From positions 1-64,000 of the forward strand of contig NZ_UXAV01000020.1 of NCBI RefSeq assembly GCF_900609045.1: a stretch of 64,000 nt of DNA, in the 5' to 3' direction. This DNA comes from Filibacter tadaridae. GTDB lineage: Bacteria > Bacillota > Bacilli > Bacillales_A > Planococcaceae. A model generated the notes under the pieces. That model did no database searches. It was not told the DNA's origin and saw only the letters and a program-made list of their open reading frames with translations. This document shows positions 9,082 through 16,506 of the stretch, one piece after another. Both the position numbers and the translations under genes were made by a program. Position 1 is the first letter of the stretch, and every line of letters begins with the position of its first letter.

Positions 9082-9486
9082 TTAAAACTCGCCCGTTAGC
9101 TTATTAATTGCTGGAATATCTGCAGGCGCCCAATCTAGGGACCGTAACCCTTCCCTTGTAACCCACCTAACTTCTGCATGTTCGGAAAGTACGGGGGTAC
9201 CAAAAACGACCTTTGACATAAACGTCTCCAACCTAACAATGACTTTTTCATATTCATATGTCGTATCTTCTACTTGATTAAACACTTCAATCGTACAACC
9301 TAGTTCTTCTTGAATCTCTCTTTTTAAAGCCTCTTCTTTTGTTTCGCCTTTTTCAATCTTTCCACCTGGAAACTCCCAGTAATTCGGCAATGTCATCTCT
9401 GGCCCTCTTAGTGCACATAAAATTTCGTTGTTTTCATTTTCAATGATTGCTCCTACAACATGTACAATCTTCTTGATTTTACTCAC
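9082..9486 (-). CDS. NUDIX hydrolase, MutT/8-oxo-dGTPase-like
   Basis: A 134-residue NUDIX protein with the signature GGKIEKG followed by EALKREIQEELG, the G-x5-E-x7-REUXEE-xGU motif that binds Mg2+ and cleaves nucleoside diphosphate linkages. The closest general type is (deoxy)nucleoside triphosphate pyrophosphohydrolase. The start codon is GTG (9486-9484) with only a weak ribosome site. A TTGACA at 9570-9565 and TATAAT at 9544-9539 lie upstream with an over-long 20-bp spacer. Because it heads an operon with the PLD-helicase, it may act on nucleotides in the same defence or repair pathway rather than as the housekeeping MutT. Confidence 0.85.
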   Translation of the reverse strand: MSKIKKIVHVVGAIIENENNEILCALRGPEMTLPNYWEFPGGKIEKGETKEEALKREIQEELGCTIEVFNQVEDTTYEYEKVIVRLETFMSKVVFGTPVLSEHAEVRWVTREGLRSLDWAPADIPAINKLTGEF

Positions 9487-9604
9487 CTATTCTTACGCAT
9501 ATTTTCTACACTTAAAAATCCAAAAGGCTTATCTGTTAATTATAAACAAATCATACCATATAGCTGTCAATTAAATGTTTAATTTGTCGATTAACTTTAA
9601 TTTC

Positions 9605-9790
9605 TCAAGCGTCATACCAATCCGTCCAATACGCATCTCCATTGCCATTGTCGTGAATTGCTAAGTAGTCCTTCCAAGAGATAACTTTTAGCAGACAAGC
9701 CTCACTGCAATACTGTGTTCCGTCTGATTCAAAATAGAACCCTTCTTCCATCGGCGTACTACATTCGGAGCATAGACGCTCATCTTCTTC
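9605..9790 (-). pseudogene. Zinc-binding tail in frame after a TAG codon, no start of its own
   Basis: Directly after the TAG of the preceding 64-residue frame, and in the same frame, 61 codons run to a TGA at 9607-9605. They read EEDERLCSECSTPMEEGFYF, then TQYCSEACL and GNGDAYWTDWYDA. The paired CxxC and CxxxC are a zinc-finger pattern that I associate with small standalone proteins of Bacillales plasmids and prophages. No ATG, GTG or TTG lies between the TAG and the first cysteine. An ATG at 9783-9781, after GGAAG, is in another frame and would need a one-base insertion. So this is either a readthrough extension, a fusion broken by an amber mutation, or a standalone gene with a frameshift. 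Confidence 0.6.
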
Positions 9791-9985
9791 CTAGTCTTTC
9801 ATGCGAAGATCTTCAGCAACTAGCATGGTTTTCATTTCGAAACGTGTTGTATAGACAAATTTAAAATCCTCTTCGTCCATATCATATATTGCGCACACCC
9901 TATCACTTACTATCAATATTCCGTTTGGAACAACAATCGTTCCGCTACCGTCTACTAATTGAATGGTCGTACCTTTGAATTCCAA
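9791..9985 (-). CDS. Small protein of unknown function, paralogue of the 10.3-kb gene
   Basis: I chose the TTG at 9985, which follows AAAGGAG at good spacing, over the ATG at 10018, which has no ribosome site. The protein is then 64 residues. Its segment VCAIYDMDEEDFKFVYTTRF aligns with LCTIYDLDEGWFPYVCTISG of the neighbour at 10243-10461, and both begin with a short beta-rich stretch ending in a pair of hydrophobic strands, so the two are paralogues. It ends with TAG, after which the frame stays open for 61 more codons. No function is recognised. Confidence 0.6.
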   Translation of the reverse strand: MEFKGTTIQLVDGSGTIVVPNGILIVSDRVCAIYDMDEEDFKFVYTTRFEMKTMLVAEDLRMKD

Positions 9986-10019
9986 TGTACCCCACTCCTT
10001 TATAAAAGCTTCTCTCAAA

Positions 10020-10190
10020 TCAATTAATCAATTCTGTTTCGGGAACAATCCTCAAACTTTCACAAGTGCAAGCCTGACACATATAGGTTTCATCTGCGTG
10101 CATTTCGTGACATTTGTTGCAGACGTATAAAACGGCTTCATACTCCCCTGTATTTTTATTGAAAATAGTAGGTTTTATATTCTCTTCCAT
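10020..10190 (-). CDS. Small zinc-ribbon protein
   Basis: A 56-residue protein starting at the ATG at 10190, preceded by AAGGTGGTG; a longer frame begins at 10211 but has no better ribosome site. It contains CNKC and CQAC separated by 10 residues, a compact zinc-ribbon arrangement, and begins with a strongly charged segment. It sits between the two paralogous small genes, so the block looks like a repeated pair of one beta-rich gene plus one zinc-binding partner. Function unknown. Confidence 0.62.
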   Translation of the reverse strand: MEENIKPTIFNKNTGEYEAVLYVCNKCHEMHADETYMCQACTCESLRIVPETELIN

Positions 10191-10242
10191 TCGTTTACAC
10201 CACCTTCGCACTGATCTTCAAATTAATATAAACCTTATCGTC

Positions 10243-10461
10243 CTACTCGACTTCTACTACATTCACACATTGAGTAGCAAGCATGTGACCTAAATCTCCA
10301 CTTATTGTACAGACATAAGGAAACCAACCTTCATCTAAATCATAAATCGTACAAAGGCCTTCACCTTCTACCCAAACTCCTCTTTTAACAATAACTTCTC
10401 CATCATCATGGATCACTTGGACTAGCGTTTCTTCGATATCATACTTGATAGTTGGTTTCAA
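10243..10461 (-). CDS. Small protein of unknown function, first gene of the cluster
   Basis: A TTG at 10461 follows GGAGGAGG at about 7 bases and gives a 72-residue protein MKPTIKYDIEETLVQVIHDD; the frame is open to 10518 but the added 19 residues are glycine-rich and unlikely. It is a paralogue of the gene at 9791-9985: both have a GEV/GTIVV strand, then a C-x-IYD-(L/M)-DE core. It is divergent from the GTPase at 10617 and heads the minus-strand small-gene cluster. No known family is recognised. Confidence 0.6.
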   Translation of the reverse strand: MKPTIKYDIEETLVQVIHDDGEVIVKRGVWVEGEGLCTIYDLDEGWFPYVCTISGDLGHMLATQCVNVVEVE

Positions 10462-10616
10462 AATAGATCCTCCTCCGAATTCATTTTTATCTATATGCCT
10501 TTCCGATCCCCCTATCATCGTTTATCAAACCACATTGCTTTTAGATTTCATTCCGACTGAAACCCATCCAAAACGGGTAAAGAACTAACAACTATGCAAC
10601 AAAGGAGTTTTTACAT

Positions 10617-11924
10617 ATGAACCCACAATTCGAAGAACTACAAAAACGTATGAATCATATCGGGAACTTGAACAACTACCTAGAAGACTTGCTTGCTAAA
10701 ATTCCGGGTAATTTGTTGTCGGGGAAGCAGCAGGCGAAGTTGATGGATGTTTTGCTGGATGATAGTGATTTGACTAGTTTGCTGGAAGGTTTGAAGGATC
10801 CGCGACCGCCGCGTTTTGTGCTTGTTGGCAGGACAGGTGTCGGGAAAAGTAGTTTGATCAATGCGATGAGTGGTAGGTATCTAGCGGAAGTGAGCGATGT
10901 GGAAATTGGGACGGAGGAAGCGCGTCGGTTTACGTACGAGTCGGATGGACAAGTGTATTTTGAAGTGATTGACACGCGTGATATTGGGGAATCGGAGGCG
11001 TTTACGAAAGATGCAGATGCAGAGGCTGAGCTTGCGGCTGTCGTTAAAGCGTTTCGGCCGGATGCAATACTGTTTTTGCAAAAAGCGACGGAGCGGGCGC
11101 ATAGCGATATTGATGTGGAGAGCGCGAAAAAGATGATGCTGAGTGCCGGTTATGGTTTGCCGATGGTTGGCATTATTACGCATGTGGATGAGCTGAATCC
11201 TTCCCGCATAAAAGACCCTGCTGATTATCCGCCCGGCAAGCTTGCGTTAATGGAGGACAAGAAGGGGCAGCTGAGGCGTATTTTTAAGGAGCAAAAGGTG
11301 CCAGTTGATGCGATTATTCCTGTCTCTTCTTATATCGAGTGGAGCCAGGATCCTGACGATTTATCCGAAGTTGAACGTGGTGAGTTGACGATTGGGTTTG
11401 ACGGACGTTATGGAATCGAGGAACTGCTGGATTTTTTGGAACAAAGTATCGACATACGGGCGGCTATCCACCTGGGTATGACGATACGCATCCATAAGAT
11501 TTCCGAAAGGATTGCGCTGCGGTTCATCAAAGTATTTTCGACGCTTGCCGCCACGGTTGCGCTGAGCCCGATCATTGCGACGGATATTGCTGTTCTTTTG
11601 TCGTTGCAGACGGTCCTTCTGATGATTATCGCTTATTTGTCGGGCCGCGATTTGGCATTCAAGACAGCACGGGAGCTACTAGTATCGCTTGGCGGAATTG
11701 GCGCTACCGGTTTTACGCTACGAATGATTGCACAGCAAGGCAGTAAGTTCGCGAACCTGATTCTGCCCGGTGCAGGTTCCGCCATTAGCGCAAGTATCGC
11801 GAGCGGCGGAACCTATGCAATCGGCAAGGCTGCGGTTGCTTATTATTTGAAAGGTGTTCCGGAAGAAGAGTTGAATAAAGTTGTGAAGAATGCTCGGGAT
11901 GAGTTTGATAGAGGTTTGGAGTAG
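10617..11924 (+). CDS. Membrane-associated GTPase with C-terminal DUF697-like domain
   Basis: A 435-residue protein with an Era/YeeP-like G domain: G1 GRTGVGKSS at 71-79, a DTRDIG segment in place of the usual DxxG, and THVDE as the base-recognition motif. The last 150 residues hold hydrophobic stretches (VFSTLAATVALSPIIATDIA and neighbours) typical of DUF697/YcjF-like membrane modules. Such proteins are suspected of acting in envelope or stress functions; the cellular role is not known. AAAGGAG lies 10 bases before the ATG. It is not part of the minus-strand island beside it. Confidence 0.8.
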   Translation: MNPQFEELQKRMNHIGNLNNYLEDLLAKIPGNLLSGKQQAKLMDVLLDDSDLTSLLEGLKDPRPPRFVLVGRTGVGKSSLINAMSGRYLAEVSDVEIGTEEARRFTYESDGQVYFEVIDTRDIGESEAFTKDADAEAELAAVVKAFRPDAILFLQKATERAHSDIDVESAKKMMLSAGYGLPMVGIITHVDELNPSRIKDPADYPPGKLALMEDKKGQLRRIFKEQKVPVDAIIPVSSYIEWSQDPDDLSEVERGELTIGFDGRYGIEELLDFLEQSIDIRAAIHLGMTIRIHKISERIALRFIKVFSTLAATVALSPIIATDIAVLLSLQTVLLMIIAYLSGRDLAFKTARELLVSLGGIGATGFTLRMIAQQGSKFANLILPGAGSAISASIASGGTYAIGKAAVAYYLKGVPEEELNKVVKNARDEFDRGLE

Positions 11925-11947
11925 ATGTGCGCTGGGCTTAAAAAAAT

Positions 11948-11999
11948 CAAATAAGGACCAAATAAGGTAGATTAACGTACCTTATTTGGTTCTTATTTG
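11948..11999. terminator. Long hairpin after the GTPase gene
   Basis: Arms 11948-11969 and 11978-11999 pair in 21 of 22 positions. Each arm itself repeats CCAAATAAGG-like units, and a further CCTTATTTGG follows at 12012, so the structure is a small cluster of one decamer in both orientations. Confidence 0.6.
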
Positions 12000-12146
12000 T
12001 GTTGTAGGACTCCTTATTTGGTTTTTATTAAGCGAGAGTCCCATGCTTAGTGGGGTATATAGTCCATTTAATCGCATATGAAAATGCCGCTGGGTTTACA
12101 ACTATAACTTCCATTGCTATCAAGCCCATTGTGTACCGGAAAAAAA

Positions 12147-12189
12147 TACACGGCTCCAAAACAATACAATCTTGTTTCAGAGCCGTGTA
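12147..12189 (-). terminator. Terminator of the first Rpn gene
   Basis: TACACGGCTC (12147-12156) pairs with GAGCCGTGTA (12180-12189), with AAACAA/TTGTTT pairing inside. A run of T follows on the minus strand. The whole unit resembles the hairpin at 13277-13319. Confidence 0.8.
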
Positions 12190-12199
12190 CCTACTTCTC

Positions 12200-13099
12200 T
12201 CACTGAACAGCTGATTCAATAATTTCTTTCACTTTTGCAAGGGGTATTTTTGTTAATTGTGAGATGGATTCCGCCGACACGTTTTCTGCATGCATATTAA
12301 GGATAATCTCTCGGTCACGCAAATGTGCACCTTCTTCGCGGCCTTTTTCTATCCCTCTAAATTGGGCATCTTCTTCCCGTTGCAACTGATCTTTCAAGTG
12401 AATTTCCCTGGAAATCGCCATTTTAACAGTTTCCGGGTTCTGACTCAAACGTTCAATTTGAGAAAGGGCTTCTTTCAACGTTGAACTTTCCATAGCCAAC
12501 ACCTCCTTTGTTTTTCTATCGCTGTTCATGAACAATAGCCACTTTTCCAAGTCATTCGATTCTATTATTGACTTTGCCCGTAACTTCGGTAACTCCAACA
12601 CATGAATTTCTAGATGGTTGGAAAAAACCGTGCCATCCTCCGGGTCCATTATCAGAAACATACTATGAAAATTTGATTTCGGCAACAACTTGAAATTGAC
12701 GATGACAATCTGGACTGCTTTTTTCAATTCCCGATAAGATTTCCCAACCTTATCTTGACTGCCATACATTTTTGCCCAGTACATCAGCATCCGTTCGGAA
12801 AATGCCTTATGTCCTTGATATTGCATCTCGACATTGATTTGCTCTCCGCGATTTGTTAGCACACGCAGATCCATCACAGATGATTTATCACCAGAATGAG
12901 CTACTTCAATCGTTGGATCTGTCAACATAACGGATGTAATCGATTCACCCAAAATCGCCCTGAGAAATTGTAAAAGTAGTCCGTTACTTCGCTCATCCGT
13001 GAAAAAAGCTTTGAATACAAAATCATTCCGCAGGTCCAAAGGCTCGGCACCATAGACATCTTTCTCTTCGCCTACAACAGAGACCAACACATGCACCAC
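12200..13099 (-). CDS. Rpn-family recombination-promoting nuclease / PD-(D/E)XK transposase-like
   Basis: A 299-residue protein of the Rpn/PDDEXK_2 family, DNA endonucleases that promote RecA-independent recombination in E. coli. Visible features are the N-terminal LDLRNDFVFKAFF, the catalytic-type VMDLRV followed by INVEMQ (Asp, Glu and Gln in the nuclease core), the SERMLMYWAKMY segment and a charged coiled C-terminal region. The start is a GTG at 13099 or a nearby one; the homology begins with the LDLRNDF segment at residue 22. It is a clear paralogue of the gene at 39375-40370 but lacks its GIEQ repeats. Mobility as a transposon is not evident: no terminal repeats were seen. Confidence 0.88.
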   Translation of the reverse strand: MVHVLVSVVGEEKDVYGAEPLDLRNDFVFKAFFTDERSNGLLLQFLRAILGESITSVMLTDPTIEVAHSGDKSSVMDLRVLTNRGEQINVEMQYQGHKAFSERMLMYWAKMYGSQDKVGKSYRELKKAVQIVIVNFKLLPKSNFHSMFLIMDPEDGTVFSNHLEIHVLELPKLRAKSIIESNDLEKWLLFMNSDRKTKEVLAMESSTLKEALSQIERLSQNPETVKMAISREIHLKDQLQREEDAQFRGIEKGREEGAHLRDREIILNMHAENVSAESISQLTKIPLAKVKEIIESAVQ

Positions 13100-13276
13100 C
13101 GTTTCTTTCCCTCTATTATAGAACTAAGGTTCCCCAAAATCAATTAATTTGACTGATTATTCTACCACCCGAGCTAGCAATCCAAAAACAGAAATTCATT
13201 CAAAATGAAAATATTGTCGTTTGTTAATATATCTAACAGATAGCGGATGTACGTCTTCTATTTTAATCAAAAAAAG

Positions 13277-13319
13277 CACCCAGTTCCAAAACAATTCAAG
13301 ATTGTCTCAGAGCCAGGTG
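13277..13319 (-). terminator. Terminator of the multidrug exporter gene
   Basis: Imperfect hairpin between GCACC (13276-13280) and GGTG (13316-13319), with ATTGT/ACAAT pairing near the loop, followed on the minus strand by seven T. It shares much of its sequence with the terminator at 12147-12189. Confidence 0.7.
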
Positions 13320-13335
13320 TCTACCAACTATTTCC

Positions 13336-14766
13336 CTATTTAACACGTGATGATTTAATAAAGAGTGAAACAATAAGACCGGCAATCGCCAGTATGAAAC
13401 CGAAGATAAAGGAATCCTGGACACCGGCCGTCAAGGAAGCTACGATGTTTGATGGATCGGTTGGGTTCGTAACCCCCTTTAAATAAGCTTCTTGAGAAAC
13501 CGACATGATGGTGATGGCTACAGCCGTTCCGATTGCACCGGAAACTTGCTGCAGGGTATTCATCAAAGCGGTACCGTCCGGATAAAGTTCTCTTGGTAGT
13601 TGGTTTAGCCCGTTTGTTTGCGCGGGCATCATGGTCATGGAAACACCAATCATCAGTATGGAGTGCATCACAATCACCATGACGATGGATGTCTCTGCGG
13701 TTATCGTCGACAGCATCCATAACATAACAGCCATCAATACAAACCCTGGAAGAACAAGTCCTCTTGGTCCATATTTATCGAAAATGCGGCCGGTGATCGG
13801 TGACATAATCCCGTTTAATAAGCCACCTGGTAAAAGAATAAGGCCTGCTGTAAATGCCGCTATCGCCATCCCTGTTTGTAAGTATAGAGGCAATAGAATC
13901 ATGGATGACAAAATAATCATGAACGTGATGAATACGGTGAGTAAGCCCAACGTAAACATCGGATAGCCCAAAACACGTAAATCAATCATCGGTCTTGGCA
14001 TTTTAAATTGTCGAAGCGAGAATAAGGCGAGAGCTATTAAGCCAATTAGTAAAGCAGATACTACGATGGCACTTCCCCAGCCATTTTCGCCCGCGCTACT
14101 GAATCCGTAAACAATCCCACCAAAACCAATTGTGGATAAAATAATCGAAAGTACATCAATTTTAGGTTTCGTTATGTCAGAGACATTTTGCATATAAACA
14201 ATCCCGAAGAGTAAAGCGATTATAAACAGCGCTAAAGAAATCCAGAAAATCCAATGCCAGCTGAGATATTCTATCAATAAACCGGAAATCGTCGGCCCAA
14301 TAGCTGGTGCAAACATAATCACCAACCCCATCAGTCCCATGATCGTTCCTCTTTTATGAACAGGGAAAATGACAAGAATTGTATTGAACATAAGTGGCAA
14401 CATCAGTCCCGTACCTATTGCCTGAATAACACGGGCCACTAGCAATACTTCAAAACTTGGAGCCAATGCGGCGACCAGCGTTCCAATAATCGAGAAAAAC
14501 ATTGAGGCGAAAAATAAGTGGCGCGTACTGAACCATTGAATCAGCAGACCCGAAACCGGAACTAGAACCCCTAAGGTCAATAGATAACCTGTCGTCAACC
14601 ATTGAATAGCTGAGGGGGAGACTTGAAATATCCGTATTAAATCACCTAGCGCCATATTTAAGGCGGTTTCACTGAATAGCCCGATGAACCCTGCCATTAA
14701 AAAAGTGATTAAAATCGGGGTCGTTTTGATGACTTGTTTTTCTTGTTGTACGTTACTTGTTACCAT
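13336..14766 (-). CDS. MFS drug exporter, DHA2 family (LmrB-like)
   Basis: A 476-residue integral membrane transporter with about 14 hydrophobic segments, the size and design of EmrB/QacA/LmrB proton-drug antiporters. Motifs include WLTTGYLLTLGVLVPVSG in helices 2-3, RVIQAIGTGLMLP, and a motif-C-like GPTISGLLIEYLSWHWIFW. It starts at an ATG after GGAGG and lies 63 bases after a TetR gene on the same strand, as LmrB does after LmrA in Bacillus subtilis, where the pair confers lincomycin and puromycin resistance. The substrate here is inferred, not known. Confidence 0.9.
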   Translation of the reverse strand: MVTSNVQQEKQVIKTTPILITFLMAGFIGLFSETALNMALGDLIRIFQVSPSAIQWLTTGYLLTLGVLVPVSGLLIQWFSTRHLFFASMFFSIIGTLVAALAPSFEVLLVARVIQAIGTGLMLPLMFNTILVIFPVHKRGTIMGLMGLVIMFAPAIGPTISGLLIEYLSWHWIFWISLALFIIALLFGIVYMQNVSDITKPKIDVLSIILSTIGFGGIVYGFSSAGENGWGSAIVVSALLIGLIALALFSLRQFKMPRPMIDLRVLGYPMFTLGLLTVFITFMIILSSMILLPLYLQTGMAIAAFTAGLILLPGGLLNGIMSPITGRIFDKYGPRGLVLPGFVLMAVMLWMLSTITAETSIVMVIVMHSILMIGVSMTMMPAQTNGLNQLPRELYPDGTALMNTLQQVSGAIGTAVAITIMSVSQEAYLKGVTNPTDPSNIVASLTAGVQDSFIFGFILAIAGLIVSLFIKSSRVK

Positions 14767-14829
14767 TCATTATTCCTCCACCTATTTATCAAATCGACCT
14801 TGGTTCATTATGACTTTTAGAGTTACAAC

Positions 14830-15399
14830 CTATTTCTTCAGTAAAAAAGGTATTTGTTCAGCTATTATTCGCAGCGGTTCTCTAGATTTCGTCGTTAGAC
14901 ATAGAAGAATTCCGCCTTCTAGCATAGCATTGATCAGTAAACCTAACTCTTTTGCATGCTTCTCGCTATACCCCGAGGCAAGTAACTTCTCTACATAGAT
15001 CAATTGCCAACATTCAAAAGCTGATTGACAGGCCAGTCTTATCGGTTCACTCGTTAAAGAAGTTTCGCCCGCTATCGTTCCGATGGGCAATCCGAAAATT
15101 TCCTTGTGCACGCCGAATTCTTCGGACAGGTCATTGATATGTGCTTGAAACGCCTGAATAGGTTCTTCAAACTTTTCTAATGCTCTACGGATTTTATCTG
15201 CTACAAACTCTTTCGTGTAATCTATAGCCGCAATAGCTAATTCTTCTTTGCCATTGGGGAAATAATAATAGAGCGATCCTTTGGCGGTGCCACTTTCCTT
15301 AAGGATTTCATTAAGCCCTACCCCGTAATATCCACGTGTACGAAAAAGTCGAGAAGCGGCTTTGATAATAATATCTTTCGCATTTTTTTTATCAGTCAA
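14830..15399 (-). CDS. TetR-family repressor, LmrA/YxaF-like
   Basis: A 189-residue regulator. The N-terminal helix-turn-helix reads ASRLFRTRGYYGVGLNEILK, then GTAKGSLYYYFPNGKEELA, typical of TetR; the C-terminal region with GLPIGTIAGETSL and LLINAMLEGGILL resembles the LmrA/YxaF ligand domain. The start is TTG (15399-15397) with AAAGGAG ten bases upstream. It precedes the MFS exporter and probably represses both genes from the operator at 15427-15438, releasing DNA when the drug binds. Confidence 0.88.
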   Translation of the reverse strand: MTDKKNAKDIIIKAASRLFRTRGYYGVGLNEILKESGTAKGSLYYYFPNGKEELAIAAIDYTKEFVADKIRRALEKFEEPIQAFQAHINDLSEEFGVHKEIFGLPIGTIAGETSLTSEPIRLACQSAFECWQLIYVEKLLASGYSEKHAKELGLLINAMLEGGILLCLTTKSREPLRIIAEQIPFLLKK

Positions 15400-15426
15400 C
15401 GTTTTTGCGCTCCTTTAATTATAACA

Positions 15427-15469
15427 ACCGGTCTACTAGTATAATGAATGCATATCTGTTCTTTGTCAA
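15427..15469 (-). promoter_or_regulatory. Promoter and LmrA-type operator of the tetR-exporter operon
   Basis: On the minus strand TTGACA (15469-15464) and CATTAT (15446-15441) are 17 bp apart. Immediately downstream is TAGTAGACCGGTTGTTAT; its TAGACCGGT core matches the TAGACC-R-GTC box I recall for B. subtilis LmrA/YxaF. Autoregulation is inferred from this overlap. Confidence 0.6.
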
Positions 15470-15560
15470 TTTTTACGTCCAATTCCACTGTGGATTGTTT
15501 TTTTACAGTAAAAAAAGTCGGCCATTATAGACTGGACTAAGAATTCTCCATGATACACGC

Positions 15561-15605
15561 TTCGGCGCTTTGTGGATGCCACACATACGAAGTCCCTCTA
15601 ATCGA
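15561..15605. repeat. Partial copy of a foldable intergenic repeat
   Basis: GCTTCGGCGCTTTGTGGATGCC resembles the 5' half of the elements at 60214 and 47397 (GCTTCGG-YGCT...GGATGCC). Only the left half is recognisable here. Confidence 0.4.
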
Positions 15606-15607
15606 TT

Positions 15608-15643
15608 CTCTTAACAAATGTCATCATTTAGGTAGTTATTAGT
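15608..15643. repeat. Bipartite 36-bp motif, copy 1
   Basis: CTCTTAACAAATGTC, nine variable bases, then GTAGTTATTAGT. The same two blocks with the same 9-base gap occur at 24645-24680 upstream of the gamma-glutamyltransferase gene. Meaning unknown; a regulatory site or a remnant of a shared promoter region is possible. Confidence 0.7.
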
Positions 15644-15666
15644 CATCCCGGTTCTTCAATGCCCAT

Positions 15667-15684
15667 AGTGACAAAACTGTCACT
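15667..15684 (+). promoter_or_regulatory. BceR-type operator upstream of the ABC transporter
   Basis: Perfect inverted repeat AGTGACA-AAAC-TGTCACT. Bce-type response regulators bind inverted repeats of TnACA with a 4-base gap just upstream of the transporter promoter, which this fits in form and place, 76 bases before the start codon. A clear -10 was not assigned. Confidence 0.7.
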
Positions 15685-15759
15685 CACCTTCTTGTTACAT
15701 CTATGGTTGGATAACAAAAAAGGGGATATAGTTGGAGCAGTAGAAGGAGGAATTATTCG

Positions 15760-16506
15760 ATGAACACAGTAATTCAAACAAAAAGCTTATCCAAATCTTA
15801 CGGCAAGACCCAGGTCTTAAAAAATATAGATTTAACCGTTGAAGCGGGTGAATTCACAGCAATTATGGGGCCTTCTGGTTCAGGGAAAACAACTTTAATG
15901 AATGTCTTATCAACGATTGATACCTTTGACGGTGGAGATGTTTCGCTTGATGGAACGTCTCTTTTAGATTTAAAAAAGAAATCGTTACGTCAATTCCGTC
16001 AAGCGCGAATGGGCTTTATTTTTCAGGACTACAATTTACTTGATACATTAAGCGTGAAAGAAAATATATTGTTACCACTTTCTTTACGCAAAACCTCTGC
16101 GGAAGAGATGGAAAAACGATTAGCCACTATTGCTCAATCATTAAATATTAAATCGATATTAAGTCAGTATCCTTCTGAAATTTCCGGAGGTCAAAAACAA
16201 CGCGCAGCAGCCGCTCGTGCCATTATTACCAATCCCGCGATTGTCTTTGCAGATGAACCTACTGGTGCCCTTGACTCTCGCTCGGCAACTCAGTTATTAG
16301 AACAGATTGAGTCACTCAATCATACATTCGAGACGACAATCCTTATGATTACGCATGATTCATATGCCGCTAGTTACTGCAAACGCGTTATTTTCTTGCG
16401 TGATGGTGGAATAATGAATGAATTGTACAGAGGTGATCAGAACCAGAAGGAGTTTTTCGATCGCATTCTGACCATCCAAAGTGTACTGGGGGGCGATCGG
16501 AAATGA
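15760..16506 (+). CDS. Bce-type ABC transporter ATP-binding protein
   Basis: A 248-residue ATPase with Walker A GPSGSGKTT, signature SGGQKQR and Walker B AIVFADEPTGALD, of the BceA/MacB-like class that powers antimicrobial-peptide resistance transporters. It is followed by the 10-helix permease, overlapping it by 4 bases (ATGA), and preceded by AAGGAGG and the BceR-like operator. In the family the transporter both senses the peptide (for example bacitracin or a lantibiotic) and removes it from its lipid target. The exact peptide cannot be told from sequence. Confidence 0.93.
   Translation: MNTVIQTKSLSKSYGKTQVLKNIDLTVEAGEFTAIMGPSGSGKTTLMNVLSTIDTFDGGDVSLDGTSLLDLKKKSLRQFRQARMGFIFQDYNLLDTLSVKENILLPLSLRKTSAEEMEKRLATIAQSLNIKSILSQYPSEISGGQKQRAAAARAIITNPAIVFADEPTGALDSRSATQLLEQIESLNHTFETTILMITHDSYAASYCKRVIFLRDGGIMNELYRGDQNQKEFFDRILTIQSVLGGDRK

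Noticed and set aside
12028-12219. 63-residue minus-strand frame
   Set aside because: It runs through the Rpn terminator hairpin and overlaps the Rpn gene end.
12200-13099. Active transposon based on the 'transposase-like' family name
   Set aside because: No terminal inverted repeats or target duplication flank either Rpn gene; the family is better described as nucleases.
13247-13486. 79-residue plus-strand frame
   Set aside because: It crosses the exporter's terminator and lies antisense to its last codons.
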